Shown: positions 27,560-36,350, numbered from the stretch's first letter. The stretch is 64,000 nucleotides of DNA from Cellulomonas sp. S1-8 (GCF_026184235.1 NZ_CP110806.1:3286001-3350000); one strand, 5' to 3'. Numbers and translations are program-made. The notes: generated by a model not told the origin, from the sequence alone.

Positions 27560-28621
27560 CTGTCCGCGCAGCGCACCACCCTCGCCGACGTCGCTGCGAG
27601 CGCAGGTGTGTCCGTGTCGACCGCGTCGCTCGCGTTCTCCGGCTCCGGACCCATCGCCGACGCCACCCGGACCCGGGTGCTGGACGCCGCCCGCGCGCTG
27701 AGCTACGCCGGTCCCAACCCGCTCGGGCGACAGCTGCGCCGCGGCCGGTCCGGCATCGTCGGCGTGATCATGGGCGACGCGCTGCGCCGCGCGTTCCGCG
27801 ACCCGGTGGCCGTGCAGGTGCTCGACGGGCTCACCACGACGCTCGGCCCGCTCGGCCTGGGCGTCCTGCTGGTCCCCGGGCCCGACGACTCGACCCAGCC
27901 CGCCGTCGACCCGCTGCTCGGCACCGCCGCGATGGACGTCGCCGTGCAGATGTGGGGAGGCACCACCGACGACCCCGTCCTGGAGATGCTGCGGCGCCGC
28001 AACACCCCCGCGGTGCTCGTCGAGGGCACACCGCAGCCCGACGTCGCGGCGATCGGCATCGACGACCACGGCGGCATGACGGAGCTCACCCGGTACCTCC
28101 TCGACCTGGGCCACACCCGCATCGCGACCGTCACCCTGCCGTTCGACCGGGACCGGGGCGAGGGCGCCGCCGACCCGGCGCGCATCGCCGCCATCTCGTG
28201 GGAGATCACCCGGCGACGCCTGGCCGGCGTCACCGACGCCGGGGTGACGCCCACGGTCGTGTACGAGACCCCGGCGTCGCTGGTGGAGAACGGCGCCGCG
28301 GCGGGCCGGGTGCTGCTGCAGGGCGCCGACCGTCCCACGGCGATCGTGTGCCAGTCCGACCTGCTCGCGTCCGGCGTCGTGCTCGCCGCCCGCGAGCTGG
28401 GCCTGCGGGTGCCGCAGGACGTGTCCGTCGCCGGCTTCGACGGCCTGGACCTGCCGTGGCTCGCACCCGACGTCCTGACGACCGTCGCCCAGCCGCTCGC
28501 CGAGAAGGGCGCCGCCATCGGCGAGGCCGTCGCGGAGCTGCTCGCCGGCCGCATGCCGGAACCGCGGGTCCTGCCGGTGCAGCTGCGCGTGGGGACGACG
28601 ACCGGCCCGCCGCACGCCTGA
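27560..28621 (+). CDS. LacI-family transcriptional regulator
   Basis: A 353-residue regulator. The N-terminal helix-turn-helix reads TTLADVAASAGVSVSTASLAFSG and the hinge and sugar-binding domain follow, ending RVGTTTGPPHA. The best ribosome site (GGAGG, seven bases) is in front of a CTG at 27560. No ATG, GTG or TTG is suitably placed in this frame, and an upstream ATG at 27410 would lie inside the MFS gene beyond the operator. CTG as start is therefore inferred; a base error here is the alternative. It probably represses the divergent MFS gene and itself through the 27451-27464 palindrome. Confidence 0.85.
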   Translation: MSAQRTTLADVAASAGVSVSTASLAFSGSGPIADATRTRVLDAARALSYAGPNPLGRQLRRGRSGIVGVIMGDALRRAFRDPVAVQVLDGLTTTLGPLGLGVLLVPGPDDSTQPAVDPLLGTAAMDVAVQMWGGTTDDPVLEMLRRRNTPAVLVEGTPQPDVAAIGIDDHGGMTELTRYLLDLGHTRIATVTLPFDRDRGEGAADPARIAAISWEITRRRLAGVTDAGVTPTVVYETPASLVENGAAAGRVLLQGADRPTAIVCQSDLLASGVVLAARELGLRVPQDVSVAGFDGLDLPWLAPDVLTTVAQPLAEKGAAIGEAVAELLAGRMPEPRVLPVQLRVGTTTGPPHA

Positions 28622-28641
28622 GCGCTCGGACCCGGCCCAAC

Positions 28642-28690
28642 GTCGGCTCGGCCGAAGGTCGGCTCAGCCGAGGGTTCGGCTCAGCCGAGG
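28642..28690. repeat. Three tandem 16-17 bp palindromic units
   Basis: The units GTCGGCTCGGCCGAAG (28642), GTCGGCTCAGCCGAGG (28658) and TTCGGCTCAGCCGAGG (28675) follow each other between the convergent LacI and hadB genes; the last overlaps the hadB stop. Each is close to self-complementary. They may serve as a bidirectional terminator. Confidence 0.6.
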
Positions 28691-29136
28691 CGGACGACCG
28701 CGTGCGCCTTGCCCAGCACGCGCGCACCCTCGACGCTCACCGTCAGGTCGATGCGCGCGGTCCGCGCGTCGGTGTCGAGCGCACCGACGACCGCGACGAC
28801 GTCCACGGACGCCTCCCCGGGGTCGGGCACGGGGACGGGGCGCGTGAAGCGGGTCTGGTAGTCCACGACCGCGCCCGGGTCACCCGCCCAGTCGACGACG
28901 ACCGCTGCGACCGCGCCCATCGTCCACATGCCGTGCGCGATGACGCCAGGCAGGCCCACCGACGTCGCGACGCGCTCGTTCCAGTGGATGGGGTTGAAGT
29001 CGCCGGACGCCCCGGCGTACCGCACCAGGCGTGCCCGGTCGACCGTGATCGTGCGGCGGGCGACCTCCTGGCCGACCGCGAGGTCCGCGAGCACGGGACG
29101 GTCGGCGAGCACCGGACGGTCGGCGGGGGCGCTCAC
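28681..29136 (-). CDS. hadB: MaoC-like (3R)-hydroxyacyl-ACP dehydratase subunit, HadB-type
   Basis: A 151-residue hot-dog fold protein. The hydratase motif GDFNPIHWNE (Asp and His catalytic) and the AHGMWTMG segment are intact, so this is the catalytic half of the pair. GTG 29136 follows GGAGGAGG and overlaps the hadA stop (GTGA). With HadA it would dehydrate 3-hydroxyacyl chains in type II fatty-acid synthesis. The N terminus carries a short repeat (ADRPVL twice). Order rpmG-hadA-hadB matches M. tuberculosis, though hadC is absent. Confidence 0.85.
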   Translation of the reverse strand: MSAPADRPVLADRPVLADLAVGQEVARRTITVDRARLVRYAGASGDFNPIHWNERVATSVGLPGVIAHGMWTMGAVAAVVVDWAGDPGAVVDYQTRFTRPVPVPDPGEASVDVVAVVGALDTDARTARIDLTVSVEGARVLGKAHAVVRLG

Positions 29137-29585
29137 GCGTCCTCCTCCGGCCGCACGGCGAGCATCGACAGGACCGTCGCGACGGGCGTGCCGTCCTCGT
29201 CCGCGATCTCGCACCGGGTCGTGACCATCGACAGCCCGGCACGCTGCGTGACCGCGTCGACGTGCAGCGCGGTGCGCAGGCGGTCACCGGCGTGGATGGG
29301 CCGGTGGTGCGTGAACCGCTCGTCGGCGTGCACGACACGGCTGAAGTCGATGCCGGCTGCCGGGTCCTGGACGTACTGCGCCTCGGTGCGCTGGGCGACG
29401 ACGACGGCGAACGTCGGCGGCGCGACCACGTCGGGGTGGCCGAGCGCACGTGCCGCGTCGACGTCCGTGTGCGCGGGGTGCGTGGCACCCGTCGCCTCGG
29501 CGAACTCGCGCAGCTTCTCGCGGGAGACCACGTACACGTCGCCGGGCGGGTAGGCCCGCCCGGCGAAGGTGATGTCGACCGGCAC
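29133..29585 (-). CDS. hadA: MaoC-like dehydratase partner subunit, HadA-type
   Basis: A 150-residue hot-dog fold protein with an N-terminal MaoC dehydratase layout (VDITFAGRAYPPGDVYVVSR...). The catalytic Asp-x-x-x-x-His motif of its neighbour is replaced by ATGATHPAHTD, as in HadA, which binds substrate while HadB does catalysis. It lies 33 bases after rpmG on the same strand and overlaps hadB by four bases, so the heterodimer is made in step. Confidence 0.85.
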   Translation of the reverse strand: MPVDITFAGRAYPPGDVYVVSREKLREFAEATGATHPAHTDVDAARALGHPDVVAPPTFAVVVAQRTEAQYVQDPAAGIDFSRVVHADERFTHHRPIHAGDRLRTALHVDAVTQRAGLSMVTTRCEIADEDGTPVATVLSMLAVRPEEDA

Positions 29586-29618
29586 GTCAGCGGGTCCGTC
29601 GGTGACGAGCTGACCGCG

Positions 29619-29789
29619 TCAGCGGGTCTCGCGGTGCACCGTGTGCTTGTTGTCCCGCGGGCAGTACTTCTTCATCTCGAGCCGGTCGGGGTTGTTCCGC
29701 CGGTTCTTCTTGGTGATGTAGTTCCGCTCCTTGCACTCCGTGCAGGCGAGTGTGATCTTCGGGCGGACGTCCGCGCTCTTGCTGGCCAT
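29619..29789 (-). CDS. rpmG: Ribosomal protein L33
   Basis: A 56-residue large-subunit protein, from ATG 29789, too short for many gene callers. It reads [16 protein letters not shown], followed by the [21 protein letters not shown] core and HRETR end. The first Cys pair (CTEC) and the third Cys (KKYC) are present, but the fourth zinc ligand expected in the CxxC pair is Asp (CPRD). It starts a group with hadA-hadB and follows tRNA-Met and tRNA-Thr. Confidence 0.95.
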   Translation of the reverse strand: MASKSADVRPKITLACTECKERNYITKKNRRNNPDRLEMKKYCPRDNKHTVHRETR

Positions 29790-29886
29790 GTCTGTGTCAC
29801 CTCTCGCGCCCCGCGGGGGCTGCGTTCTTCTCCTGGCGCGCGCCGGCCGACGCGTGCTGCTGGGACGGATGTTTCGCCGGACGTGG

Positions 29887-29960
29887 TAGCGGGAGCGGGA
29901 TTCGAACCCGCGACACCACGATTATGAGCCGTGTGCTCTAACCACCTGAGCTATCCCGCC
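29887..29960 (-). tRNA. tRNA-Met, elongator type (anticodon CAT)
   Basis: A 74-base minus-strand cloverleaf. Acceptor GGCGGGA pairs with TCCCGCT (first pair G-T), the D-arm is GCTCAGGTGGTTAGAGC, and the anticodon loop CTCATAA carries CAT. A base-paired first position fits an elongator rather than initiator tRNA. Confidence 0.94.
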
Positions 29961-30015
29961 ACAGCGGTCGCCCGGGCCGATCGTCCGAGGACGACCGACC
30001 CGTGGCACACCACAG

Positions 30016-30088
30016 AGCCCCGAAAGGGAATCGAACCCTTGACCTTCTCCTTACCATGGAGACGCTCTGCCGACTGAGCTATCGGGGC
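30016..30088 (-). tRNA. tRNA-Thr (anticodon GGT)
   Basis: A 73-base minus-strand cloverleaf. Acceptor GCCCCGA pairs with TCGGGGC, and the anticodon loop ATGGTAA flanked by TCTCC/GGAGA carries GGT. It is transcribed toward tRNA-Met and rpmG, the order also known in mycobacteria. Confidence 0.95.
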
Positions 30089-30236
30089 AGCGCGGACCAG
30101 AGTACACGCGCTGCGGGGTGCCCGTGAAATCGTCTCCTGCGAGGGCTCCGACCGCCGGCCGTCGAGGCCCGGGCGCCCGCTCCCGAAGCGTTTCATCTCG
30201 TCGCGGTCCCCGACGCGCCGTGCCACGATCCGGCCC

Positions 30237-30668
30237 ATGCGTCCCACCCCCCGTCACCGCGGCCGCGTCGCCGCCGCCGTCCTGCTGTCCGTCGCCGCCC
30301 TGCTCTCGACCGCCGCGTGCAGCGGCGGTGACGAGGGCGTCGACCCCTCCGCCGCCGACTGGCCCACCGCCGTCACCCCCGCCGACACCGACGGCGACTT
30401 CTGGGTCGTGTGGACCGCGATCGCCGAGACCGTCGACGACCCCGCGCTCGCCACCGAGATCGACCGCCTCGCCGAGCAGGGCTACGAGGTCGAGACCTGG
30501 TCCCCCGGCTGCCAGGACGGTGCGCAGGAGCAGCTCGGCGGCCTCACGGGCTACGCGGAGCCGGTCGGCGTCGGCGTCGCGTTCGCCTCGGAGGAGGACG
30601 CCGGCATCTTCGACACCCGCGACGAGGGCACCACGGTCTCGGTCACCACAGGCGCCTGGACCTGCTGA
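30237..30668 (+). CDS. Small predicted lipoprotein
   Basis: A 143-residue exported protein. The N terminus (RPTPRHRGR, then a hydrophobic core) ends in LLSTAAC, a likely lipobox with Cys28 as the lipid anchor, although Thr at the -3 position is less usual than Leu. The mature part is acidic with two further Cys residues (in SPGCQDG and the terminal TC) that could form a disulphide. It has no recognised family. It sits alone among tRNA genes, on the strand opposite to them. Confidence 0.75.
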   Translation: MRPTPRHRGRVAAAVLLSVAALLSTAACSGGDEGVDPSAADWPTAVTPADTDGDFWVVWTAIAETVDDPALATEIDRLAEQGYEVETWSPGCQDGAQEQLGGLTGYAEPVGVGVAFASEEDAGIFDTRDEGTTVSVTTGAWTC

Positions 30669-30691
30669 CCGCTCCCCACCCCACCCACCCC

Positions 30692-30770
30692 TCCCGCGAG
30701 TGCGGGGGAAACGGCTCGAGTGCGGGGGTCGTATCCCCCGCACTCGACGTGTTTCCCCGCACTCGCGGGA
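30692..30770. repeat. Nested palindrome of four CGAGTGCGGGG units (REPIN-like)
   Basis: The outer arms TCCCGCGAGTGCGGGGGAAA... (30692-30712) and its near-exact complement (30751-30770) differ by one base in a C/G run. Inside them a perfect 12-bp inverted repeat (30717-30728 against 30735-30746) has a 6-base loop. CGAGTGCGGGG thus occurs twice in each orientation within 79 bases. This resembles a paired extragenic palindrome; it lies between the lipoprotein and the tRNA-Tyr terminator. It may also act as a strong terminator for the lipoprotein gene. Confidence 0.75.
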
Positions 30771-30782
30771 CGTGGGCGTGCA

Positions 30783-30814
30783 GAAGGGGCGTCCTCCGTG
30801 GAGGACGCCCCTTC
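30783..30814 (-). terminator. tRNA-Tyr terminator
   Basis: A perfect 14-bp inverted repeat (30783-30796 against 30801-30814) with a 4-base loop, seven bases past the end of tRNA-Tyr. Confidence 0.75.
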
Positions 30815-30820
30815 GGTGCG

Positions 30821-30902
30821 TGGCGGGTGAGGGATTCGAACCCCCGTAGGCGTTGCCAGCTGATTTACAGTCAGCCCCCTTTGGCCACTCGGGTAACCCG
30901 CC
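30821..30902 (-). tRNA. tRNA-Tyr (anticodon GTA)
   Basis: An 82-base class II tRNA read on the minus strand. Acceptor GGCGGGT pairs with ACCCGCC, anticodon loop CTGTAAA carries GTA, and there is a long variable arm as expected for tyrosine. The 231-base gap 30903-31133 after it holds only its promoter and the yajQ 5' region. Confidence 0.95.
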
Positions 30903-31133
30903 AGGGGACGCGTGCCCGCGTCGTGCGCGTCGTCCCCGTCGTGACGACGGGAGCGGCGCGTCCGCGCGAGCGGCGTGCGGATGGAAGGATAGCAACTCCG
31001 AGAGGGGGCTCGTGCACACCGACCGGTCCGGCCGGTGACCGACCGCCCGCAGCACGCGGCACGCGGTCCCGCACACCCCTCGTCCGACGGACGCAGTCGG
31101 GCGACCCGGTCGGGTCGCCCCGGAGGGAGCAGC

Positions 31134-31631
31134 ATGGCGAGCGAGTCGTCGTTCGACGTCGTCAGCAAGGTCGACCGTCAGGAGGTCGACAACGCCCTGA
31201 ACCAGGCCGCGAAGGAGATCGCGCAGCGCTACGACTTCAAGGGCGTCGGTGCCTCCATCGCGTGGAGCGGCGAGAGCATCCTGATGGTCGCCAACTCCGC
31301 CGAGCGCGTGCTCGCGGTGCTCGACGTGTTCCAGACCAAGCTCATCCGGCGGGGCATCTCGCTGAAGTCGCTCGACACCGGTGAGAGCGAGCCCCAGCCG
31401 TCCGGCAAGGAGTACCGCCTCGCCGGCACGATCCAGGAGGGCCTGAGCAGCGAGATCGCCAAGAAGCTCGCCAAGATCGTGCGCGACGAGGCCCCCAAGG
31501 GCGTCAAGACGCAGATCCAGGGCGACGAGCTGCGGGTGACGGCCAAGAGCCGCGACGACCTGCAGGCCGTGATCGCGCTGCTCAAGGGCGCCGACGTGGA
31601 CGCGGCCCTGCAGTTCGTCAACTACCGGTAG
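31134..31631 (+). CDS. yajQ: YajQ-family nucleotide-binding protein
   Basis: A 165-residue cytoplasmic protein of the UPF0234 family, relatives of which bind RNA or cyclic di-GMP. It starts at ATG 31134 just after a GGAGGGAGC ribosome site; the ORF extends upstream but without support. The N terminus [21 protein letters not shown] and the QRYDFKG segment, and the end [12 protein letters not shown], match the family closely. It lies near htpX, as in M. tuberculosis. Confidence 0.95.
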   Translation: MASESSFDVVSKVDRQEVDNALNQAAKEIAQRYDFKGVGASIAWSGESILMVANSAERVLAVLDVFQTKLIRRGISLKSLDTGESEPQPSGKEYRLAGTIQEGLSSEIAKKLAKIVRDEAPKGVKTQIQGDELRVTAKSRDDLQAVIALLKGADVDAALQFVNYR

Positions 31632-31709
31632 ACGTATCGGCGCGGCGTCGTCCGCGCTCCTCACCGGTGCCGGCCCGCGACCGACGCGGCCGGCACCCGG
31701 GAGGGCGTC

Positions 31710-32741
31710 ATGTCGTTGGACCGCTTCACCGTCGCGACCGTCAACCTGTACAACCTGCAGCTGCCGGGGCGCGCGATGAACCCCGGCCAGGAGCCGTGGA
31801 CCGCGCGAGAGTACGCCCGCAAGATCGCCTGGCTCGCCGACCGCCTGCGCGACCTGCAGGCCGACGTCGTCGGCCTGCAGGAGCTGTGGCACCGCGACGC
31901 GCTCGTCGCGGCCCTGGAGCGCGCCCGCCTCGACGACGACTACGACGTGCTGGCCGACCAGGCGACGGGCGGCCGGATCACCTGTGCCGCGCTCGTGCGA
32001 CGCGGCCTGCTGCACGGCACCCCGCACTGGGTGGACGACTTCCCGCCCGCGCTGCGGCTGCACGCGTCCGACACCCACGACCCGCAGGCACCCGACATCG
32101 ACGTGCGGATCCGGCGGTTCTCGCGGCCGGTGCTGCGCTTCGCCGTGACGCCGCGCACGGACCGCCCGCCGGTGGAGGTGGCCGTGGTGCACCTGAAGTC
32201 CAAGGTGCCGACGCGGGTCGAGCGCGAGCCGTGGTTCCGGGCCGACCCCGACACGTTCCGCCCGCACGTCGAGGCGCTGGGCGCCGCCATCTCGACGATC
32301 CGCCGCACCGCGGAGGCCGCGGCCCTGCGCGTCCTGCTCACCGACGTCATGAAGCGCTCGGACACGCCCGTCGTCGTCCTCGGCGACGTCAACGACGGTC
32401 AGCACAGCAACACCGTCAACATCCTCACGGGCCAGCCGCGCTACCTCGTCGGCGACTCGCGCGGCGGCACCGACACAGGCCTGTACACCGCGCAGACCCT
32501 CCAGGAGTACCGCGACACCCGCGACGTGTACTACACGCACGTCCACGAGGACCTGCGGGAGTCGCTCGACCACGTGCTCGTCAGCGAGCAGCTCTACGAC
32601 AACAGCCGGCGCCGCATGTGGCTCTTCGACGGGCTGACCATCACCAACGACCACCTCGCCACGCAGGACCACCGCGCCGACGGCTCGAACGACCACGGCC
32701 TGGTGCGTGTCGCCTTCCGGTGGGCGCCCGTCGCGGCCTGA
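31710..32741 (+). CDS. Endonuclease/exonuclease/phosphatase (EEP) family protein
   Basis: A 343-residue metal-dependent hydrolase. Visible EEP motifs are ATVNLYNLQ at the N terminus, the metal-binding Glu in GLQELW, the central VVHLKSK, DVND with GDVNDGQHSN, and SLDHVLVS with a final NDHGLVRV (catalytic Asp-His). No signal peptide is seen, so it should act in the cytoplasm. Substrate (DNA, nucleotide, phospholipid or other) cannot be told from the sequence. Confidence 0.88.
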   Translation: MSLDRFTVATVNLYNLQLPGRAMNPGQEPWTAREYARKIAWLADRLRDLQADVVGLQELWHRDALVAALERARLDDDYDVLADQATGGRITCAALVRRGLLHGTPHWVDDFPPALRLHASDTHDPQAPDIDVRIRRFSRPVLRFAVTPRTDRPPVEVAVVHLKSKVPTRVEREPWFRADPDTFRPHVEALGAAISTIRRTAEAAALRVLLTDVMKRSDTPVVVLGDVNDGQHSNTVNILTGQPRYLVGDSRGGTDTGLYTAQTLQEYRDTRDVYYTHVHEDLRESLDHVLVSEQLYDNSRRRMWLFDGLTITNDHLATQDHRADGSNDHGLVRVAFRWAPVAA

Positions 32742-32750
32742 GCCGGTGCG

Positions 32751-33620
32751 TCAGTAGCGCGTGATCCCGCCGCCGGCCATGGCCTCCAGGCGGGCGATCC
32801 GGTCCGGCATCGGCGGGTGGGTCGCGAAGAGACGACCCAGGCCGCCGCCGCGGAACGGGTTCGCGATCATGAGGTGCGAGACGTCGACGAGCTCGCGGTC
32901 CTGCGGCAGCGGCCGCGCCCGGGTCCCCGCCTCGAGCTTGCGCAGCGCGGAGGCCAGCGCGAGCGGGTCACCCGTCAGCCGGGCGCCGTCCTCGTCCGCG
33001 TCGTACTCCCGCGTCCGGGAGATCGCGAGCTGGACGAGCGTGGCGGCCACCGGCGCCAGGAACACCATGAGGAGGGCGGCGACCGGGTTGCCGCCCTCGC
33101 GACGGTCCCCACCGCCGAAGAACAGCGCGAGCTGGGCGAGCGAGGTGATGACGCCCGCGACCGCGGCGGCGACCGAGGACGTGAGGATGTCGCGGTTGTA
33201 GACGTGCATGAGCTCGTGCCCCAGGACGCCGCGCAGCTCGCGCTCGTCGAGGATCGCGAGGATGCCGTCGGTGCAGCACACCGCGGCGTTCTTCGGGTCA
33301 CGGCCGGTCGCGAAGGCGTTCGGCGCCATGGTCGGGGACACGAACAGGCGCGGCATCGGCTGGCGCGCGGCGGTCGAGAGCTCGCGCACGATGCGGTACA
33401 TCGTCGGCTGCTCGATCTCGCTGACGGGGCGCGCGCGCATCGCGCGGATGGCGATCTTGTCCGAGTTCCAGTAGCTGTAGGCGGTCATCGCCACGCCCAG
33501 CCCTGCGAACACCCAGAGGTACCGCGCACCGCCGATCAGCCACCCGACCCCGAGCAGCACCGCCCACATGGCGCCGAACAGCGCCGCCGTCTTCAACCCG
33601 TTGTAGTGCCGATGGCCCAT
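32751..33620 (-). CDS. htpX: Membrane zinc metalloprotease HtpX
   Basis: An M48 protease that removes damaged membrane proteins. It is 289 residues from ATG 33620. Two membrane helices lie at the N terminus and two more after the active site. The zinc motif HELMH (His135, His139) is followed by the third ligand Glu205 in REYDADE. It sits nine bases past the convergent EEP gene. Order yajQ-htpX-polyprenyl synthase-menJ is shared with M. tuberculosis, here with other genes in between. Confidence 0.96.
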   Translation of the reverse strand: MGHRHYNGLKTAALFGAMWAVLLGVGWLIGGARYLWVFAGLGVAMTAYSYWNSDKIAIRAMRARPVSEIEQPTMYRIVRELSTAARQPMPRLFVSPTMAPNAFATGRDPKNAAVCCTDGILAILDERELRGVLGHELMHVYNRDILTSSVAAAVAGVITSLAQLALFFGGGDRREGGNPVAALLMVFLAPVAATLVQLAISRTREYDADEDGARLTGDPLALASALRKLEAGTRARPLPQDRELVDVSHLMIANPFRGGGLGRLFATHPPMPDRIARLEAMAGGGITRY

Positions 33621-33739
33621 CTGTTCCTCGTCCTCCCCGCGGACGACGAGGTGCCGCCCTCCGCACCGGGGTCAACGCCCGGCGCGGGGCACGCGTTCCC
33701 GGCGGCGGTGCGACGGCCGGGTGAGGGACGCGTGACGGA

Positions 33740-33778
33740 CGCGGGGCCCCGGACGCCTCTGCCGTCCGGGGCCCCGCG
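33740..33778 (-). terminator. fprA terminator
   Basis: A perfect 15-bp inverted repeat (33740-33754 against 33764-33778) with a 9-base loop, 25 bases past the reductase stop. Confidence 0.7.
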
Positions 33779-33803
33779 GGTAGTGCTGTCCTGCGTGCTC
33801 TGC

Positions 33804-35189
33804 TCAGTCCTGCGGGAGCTCGCGTCCCAGCGAGATCGCGACCATGTGGTCACGCGGCACGAGCTTGACGCGCTCACGCCCGTGGGGCTCCCCCAGCGAC
33901 CGCTCGTACGCGTCGAGCACCTGCCACCCCGACCACTCGATGACGTCGGCGCCGCGCTGCACGAGGAAGTCGAGGACCGCCTGCGGCTCCCGCTCGGTGG
34001 CCGTGTAGAACTCCTGGCCGCGCTCGGCGACGTCCTCGCCGAGGTTCCGGATCGTCTCCGACGCGTCGGACTTGGTGTGACCGATGAGGCCGACCGGGCC
34101 GCGCTTGATCCACCCCGTCGCGTACACGCCGTCCAGGTGCCGGCCGTCGACGTCGATCACGCGGCCCTCCCGGTTGGGGATGACGCCCGCGACGTCGTCG
34201 AACGGGATGTCGACCAGCGGCGAGCCGAAGTAGCCGACCGCGCGGTAGACCGCCTGGACGGGCCAGTCGTGCGTCTGGCCGGTCCCCGTGGCGTTGCCGT
34301 CACCGTTGAGCACCGTGCGCTCGGTGCGCAGCCCGACGACCTTGCCGTCCTCGCCCAGCACCTCGACCGGCTTGTGCAGGAAGTGCAGGTGGATGCGGCG
34401 CGAGGCCGTCAGGTCCTCGGGCTCCTTGAGCGTCCAGTCGGTGAGGGTCTTGACGACCTGCTTGGTCTGGTTGCTCGAGTGGATGGCCGCCATCGAGCCC
34501 TCGTCGAACTCGAAGTCCTCCGGGTAGACGATCGTGTCGACGTCCGGCACGTGGCCGAGCTCACGCAGCTCGAGCGGCGAGAACTTGGCCTGGGCGGGTC
34601 CGCGGCGGGCGAAGACGTGCACGTCCGTGACCGGGCTGGCCTTGAGCAGGTCGTAGACGTTGGCGGGGACCTCGGTGGGCAGCAGGTCGTCCGCGTGCTT
34701 GGCCAGGATGCGGGCCACGTCGAGCGCGACGTTCCCGGCACCGAGCACGGCGACCTGCGTGGCCTCCAGCGGCCACGTGCGCGGCACGTCCGGGTGGCCG
34801 TCGTACCAGGACACGAAGTCCGCCGCGCCGTAGGAGCCGTCGAGGTCGATCCCGGGGATCGCGAGCGCCGCGTCCCGGATCGAGCCGGTGGAGAAGATCA
34901 CCGCGTCGTAGAAGGTGCGAAGGTCGTCGAGCTTGAGGTCGGTGCCGTAGTCGACGTTGGCGAGCAGGCGGATGTCCCCGCGCTCGAGCACCTTGTGCAG
35001 CGCGACGATGATCTGCTTGATGCGCGGGTGGTCGGGTGCCACGCCGTACCGGACCAGGCCGAAGGGCGCCGGGAGCCGCTCGAACAGGTCGATGCTGACG
35101 TCGAGGTCGGTCTTCGACAGGATGTCGGCCGCGTAGATGCCGGCCGGACCGGCGCCGACGATCGCGACGCGCAGGGTCGGGGTGCTCAC
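33804..35189 (-). CDS. fprA: Ferredoxin/adrenodoxin-type NADP reductase (FprA-like)
   Basis: A 461-residue FAD enzyme passing electrons between NADPH and a ferredoxin. FAD binding: VAIVGAGPAGIYAADIL near the N terminus; NADP binding: VAVLGAGNVALDVARILA at about 150-165. PAPFGLVRYGVAPDHP and the C-terminal ATGWIKRGPVGLIGHTKSD are hallmarks of the mitochondrial adrenodoxin-reductase-like group found in mycobacteria. GTG 35189 is chosen; a longer frame to 35363 adds a low-complexity tail with no ribosome site. Confidence 0.93.
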   Translation of the reverse strand: MSTPTLRVAIVGAGPAGIYAADILSKTDLDVSIDLFERLPAPFGLVRYGVAPDHPRIKQIIVALHKVLERGDIRLLANVDYGTDLKLDDLRTFYDAVIFSTGSIRDAALAIPGIDLDGSYGAADFVSWYDGHPDVPRTWPLEATQVAVLGAGNVALDVARILAKHADDLLPTEVPANVYDLLKASPVTDVHVFARRGPAQAKFSPLELRELGHVPDVDTIVYPEDFEFDEGSMAAIHSSNQTKQVVKTLTDWTLKEPEDLTASRRIHLHFLHKPVEVLGEDGKVVGLRTERTVLNGDGNATGTGQTHDWPVQAVYRAVGYFGSPLVDIPFDDVAGVIPNREGRVIDVDGRHLDGVYATGWIKRGPVGLIGHTKSDASETIRNLGEDVAERGQEFYTATEREPQAVLDFLVQRGADVIEWSGWQVLDAYERSLGEPHGRERVKLVPRDHMVAISLGRELPQD

Positions 35190-35410
35190 GGGACCTGGTT
35201 GCCTTCCGGTGGGGGAAGCCCTCGCGCGGCGGACGCCTGGCGGGGCGTCCTGCAGGGCCCCGCACCCGTGCGCCTCGCCGTCGGTGCGAGAGCAGTGCGA
35301 CCCCGAGTCTAGGACGCGACCGCCCCGACCCTCGACGTCCACTCCACGATACGGACAGCCCACGATGTGGGACGGCGGGTGCCGTCCGGCGCGACGCCTA
35401 CAGTCGCGGG

Positions 35411-36343
35411 GTGGATACCGCCGCTCGCCGGTCCCGCGCCGGCCTCGCCGCGGGGGTCGGCGCCTACGCCCTGTGGGGCGCGCTGCCGCTGTACTTCCCG
35501 CTCCTCGCGCCCTCCGACCCGGTCGAGATCATCGCGCACCGCGTCGTGTGGTCCCTGCTGTTCTGCCTCGTGCTGCTGCTGGTCACCCGGACGTGGGGGG
35601 CATTCGTCGCGATCCTGCGTGACGTCCGGCTCCTGGCCACGCTCACGCTCGCGGCCGTCCTGCTCGCCGTGAACTGGCTCGTGTTCGTGCACGGCGTCCT
35701 GACCGGCCACGTCGTCGACGCGGCGCTCGGCTACTTCGTCAACCCCCTCGTGACGGTGGCGCTGGCCGTGCTCGTGCTCGGCGAGCGGCTGCGCACCGTG
35801 CAGTGGGTCGCGGTCGGCTGCGGCGCCGCGGCGGTCGTCGTGCTCACCGTCGCCTACGGCACCCTGCCGTGGATCGCGCTGGTCCTGGCAGGCAGCTTCG
35901 GCACCTACGGGCTCCTCAAGAGCCGCCTCGGGTCACGGGTCGGCGCACTGCCCGGCCTCGCCGCCGAGACGGCCGTCCTCGCACCCGCCGCCGTGCTCTA
36001 CCTCGGGTGGCTGCACCTGACCGGCTCCGCGACGTTCGCGCCCGACTGGCACGGGCTCGCGCTCGTCGGGACCGGCGTGGTCACCGCGGTCCCGCTGCTG
36101 CTCTTCAACTCCGCGGCGCGTCGCCTGCCGCTGTCGACCGTGGGGCTCCTGCAGTACCTCACCCCCGTGCTGCACCTCGCCATCGGCGTGCTCGTCGCCG
36201 GCGAGGAGATGCCGCCCGCCCGGTGGTGGGGATTCGGGCTGGTGTGGCTCGCGCTCGTCGTGCTCACCGTCGACGGGCTCCGGCACTCCCGCAGGCCCGC
36301 GCCCGGGGCCGAGGGCCCGGTGCCGCCCCCCTCCGACGCCTGA
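35411..36343 (+). CDS. rarD: RarD-type EamA/DMT transporter
   Basis: A 310-residue, ten-helix inner-membrane transporter of the drug/metabolite superfamily. It starts at GTG 35411 with YALWGALPLYFPLL in the first helix and carries NWLVFVHGVLTGHVVDAALGYFVNPL, which is typical of RarD. The C terminus is cytoplasmic and Pro-rich. Its substrate is not known. The stop lies seven bases from that of the convergent FHA-RDD gene. Confidence 0.92.
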   Translation: MDTAARRSRAGLAAGVGAYALWGALPLYFPLLAPSDPVEIIAHRVVWSLLFCLVLLLVTRTWGAFVAILRDVRLLATLTLAAVLLAVNWLVFVHGVLTGHVVDAALGYFVNPLVTVALAVLVLGERLRTVQWVAVGCGAAAVVVLTVAYGTLPWIALVLAGSFGTYGLLKSRLGSRVGALPGLAAETAVLAPAAVLYLGWLHLTGSATFAPDWHGLALVGTGVVTAVPLLLFNSAARRLPLSTVGLLQYLTPVLHLAIGVLVAGEEMPPARWWGFGLVWLALVVLTVDGLRHSRRPAPGAEGPVPPPSDA

Positions 36344-36350
36344 CGCGCCG

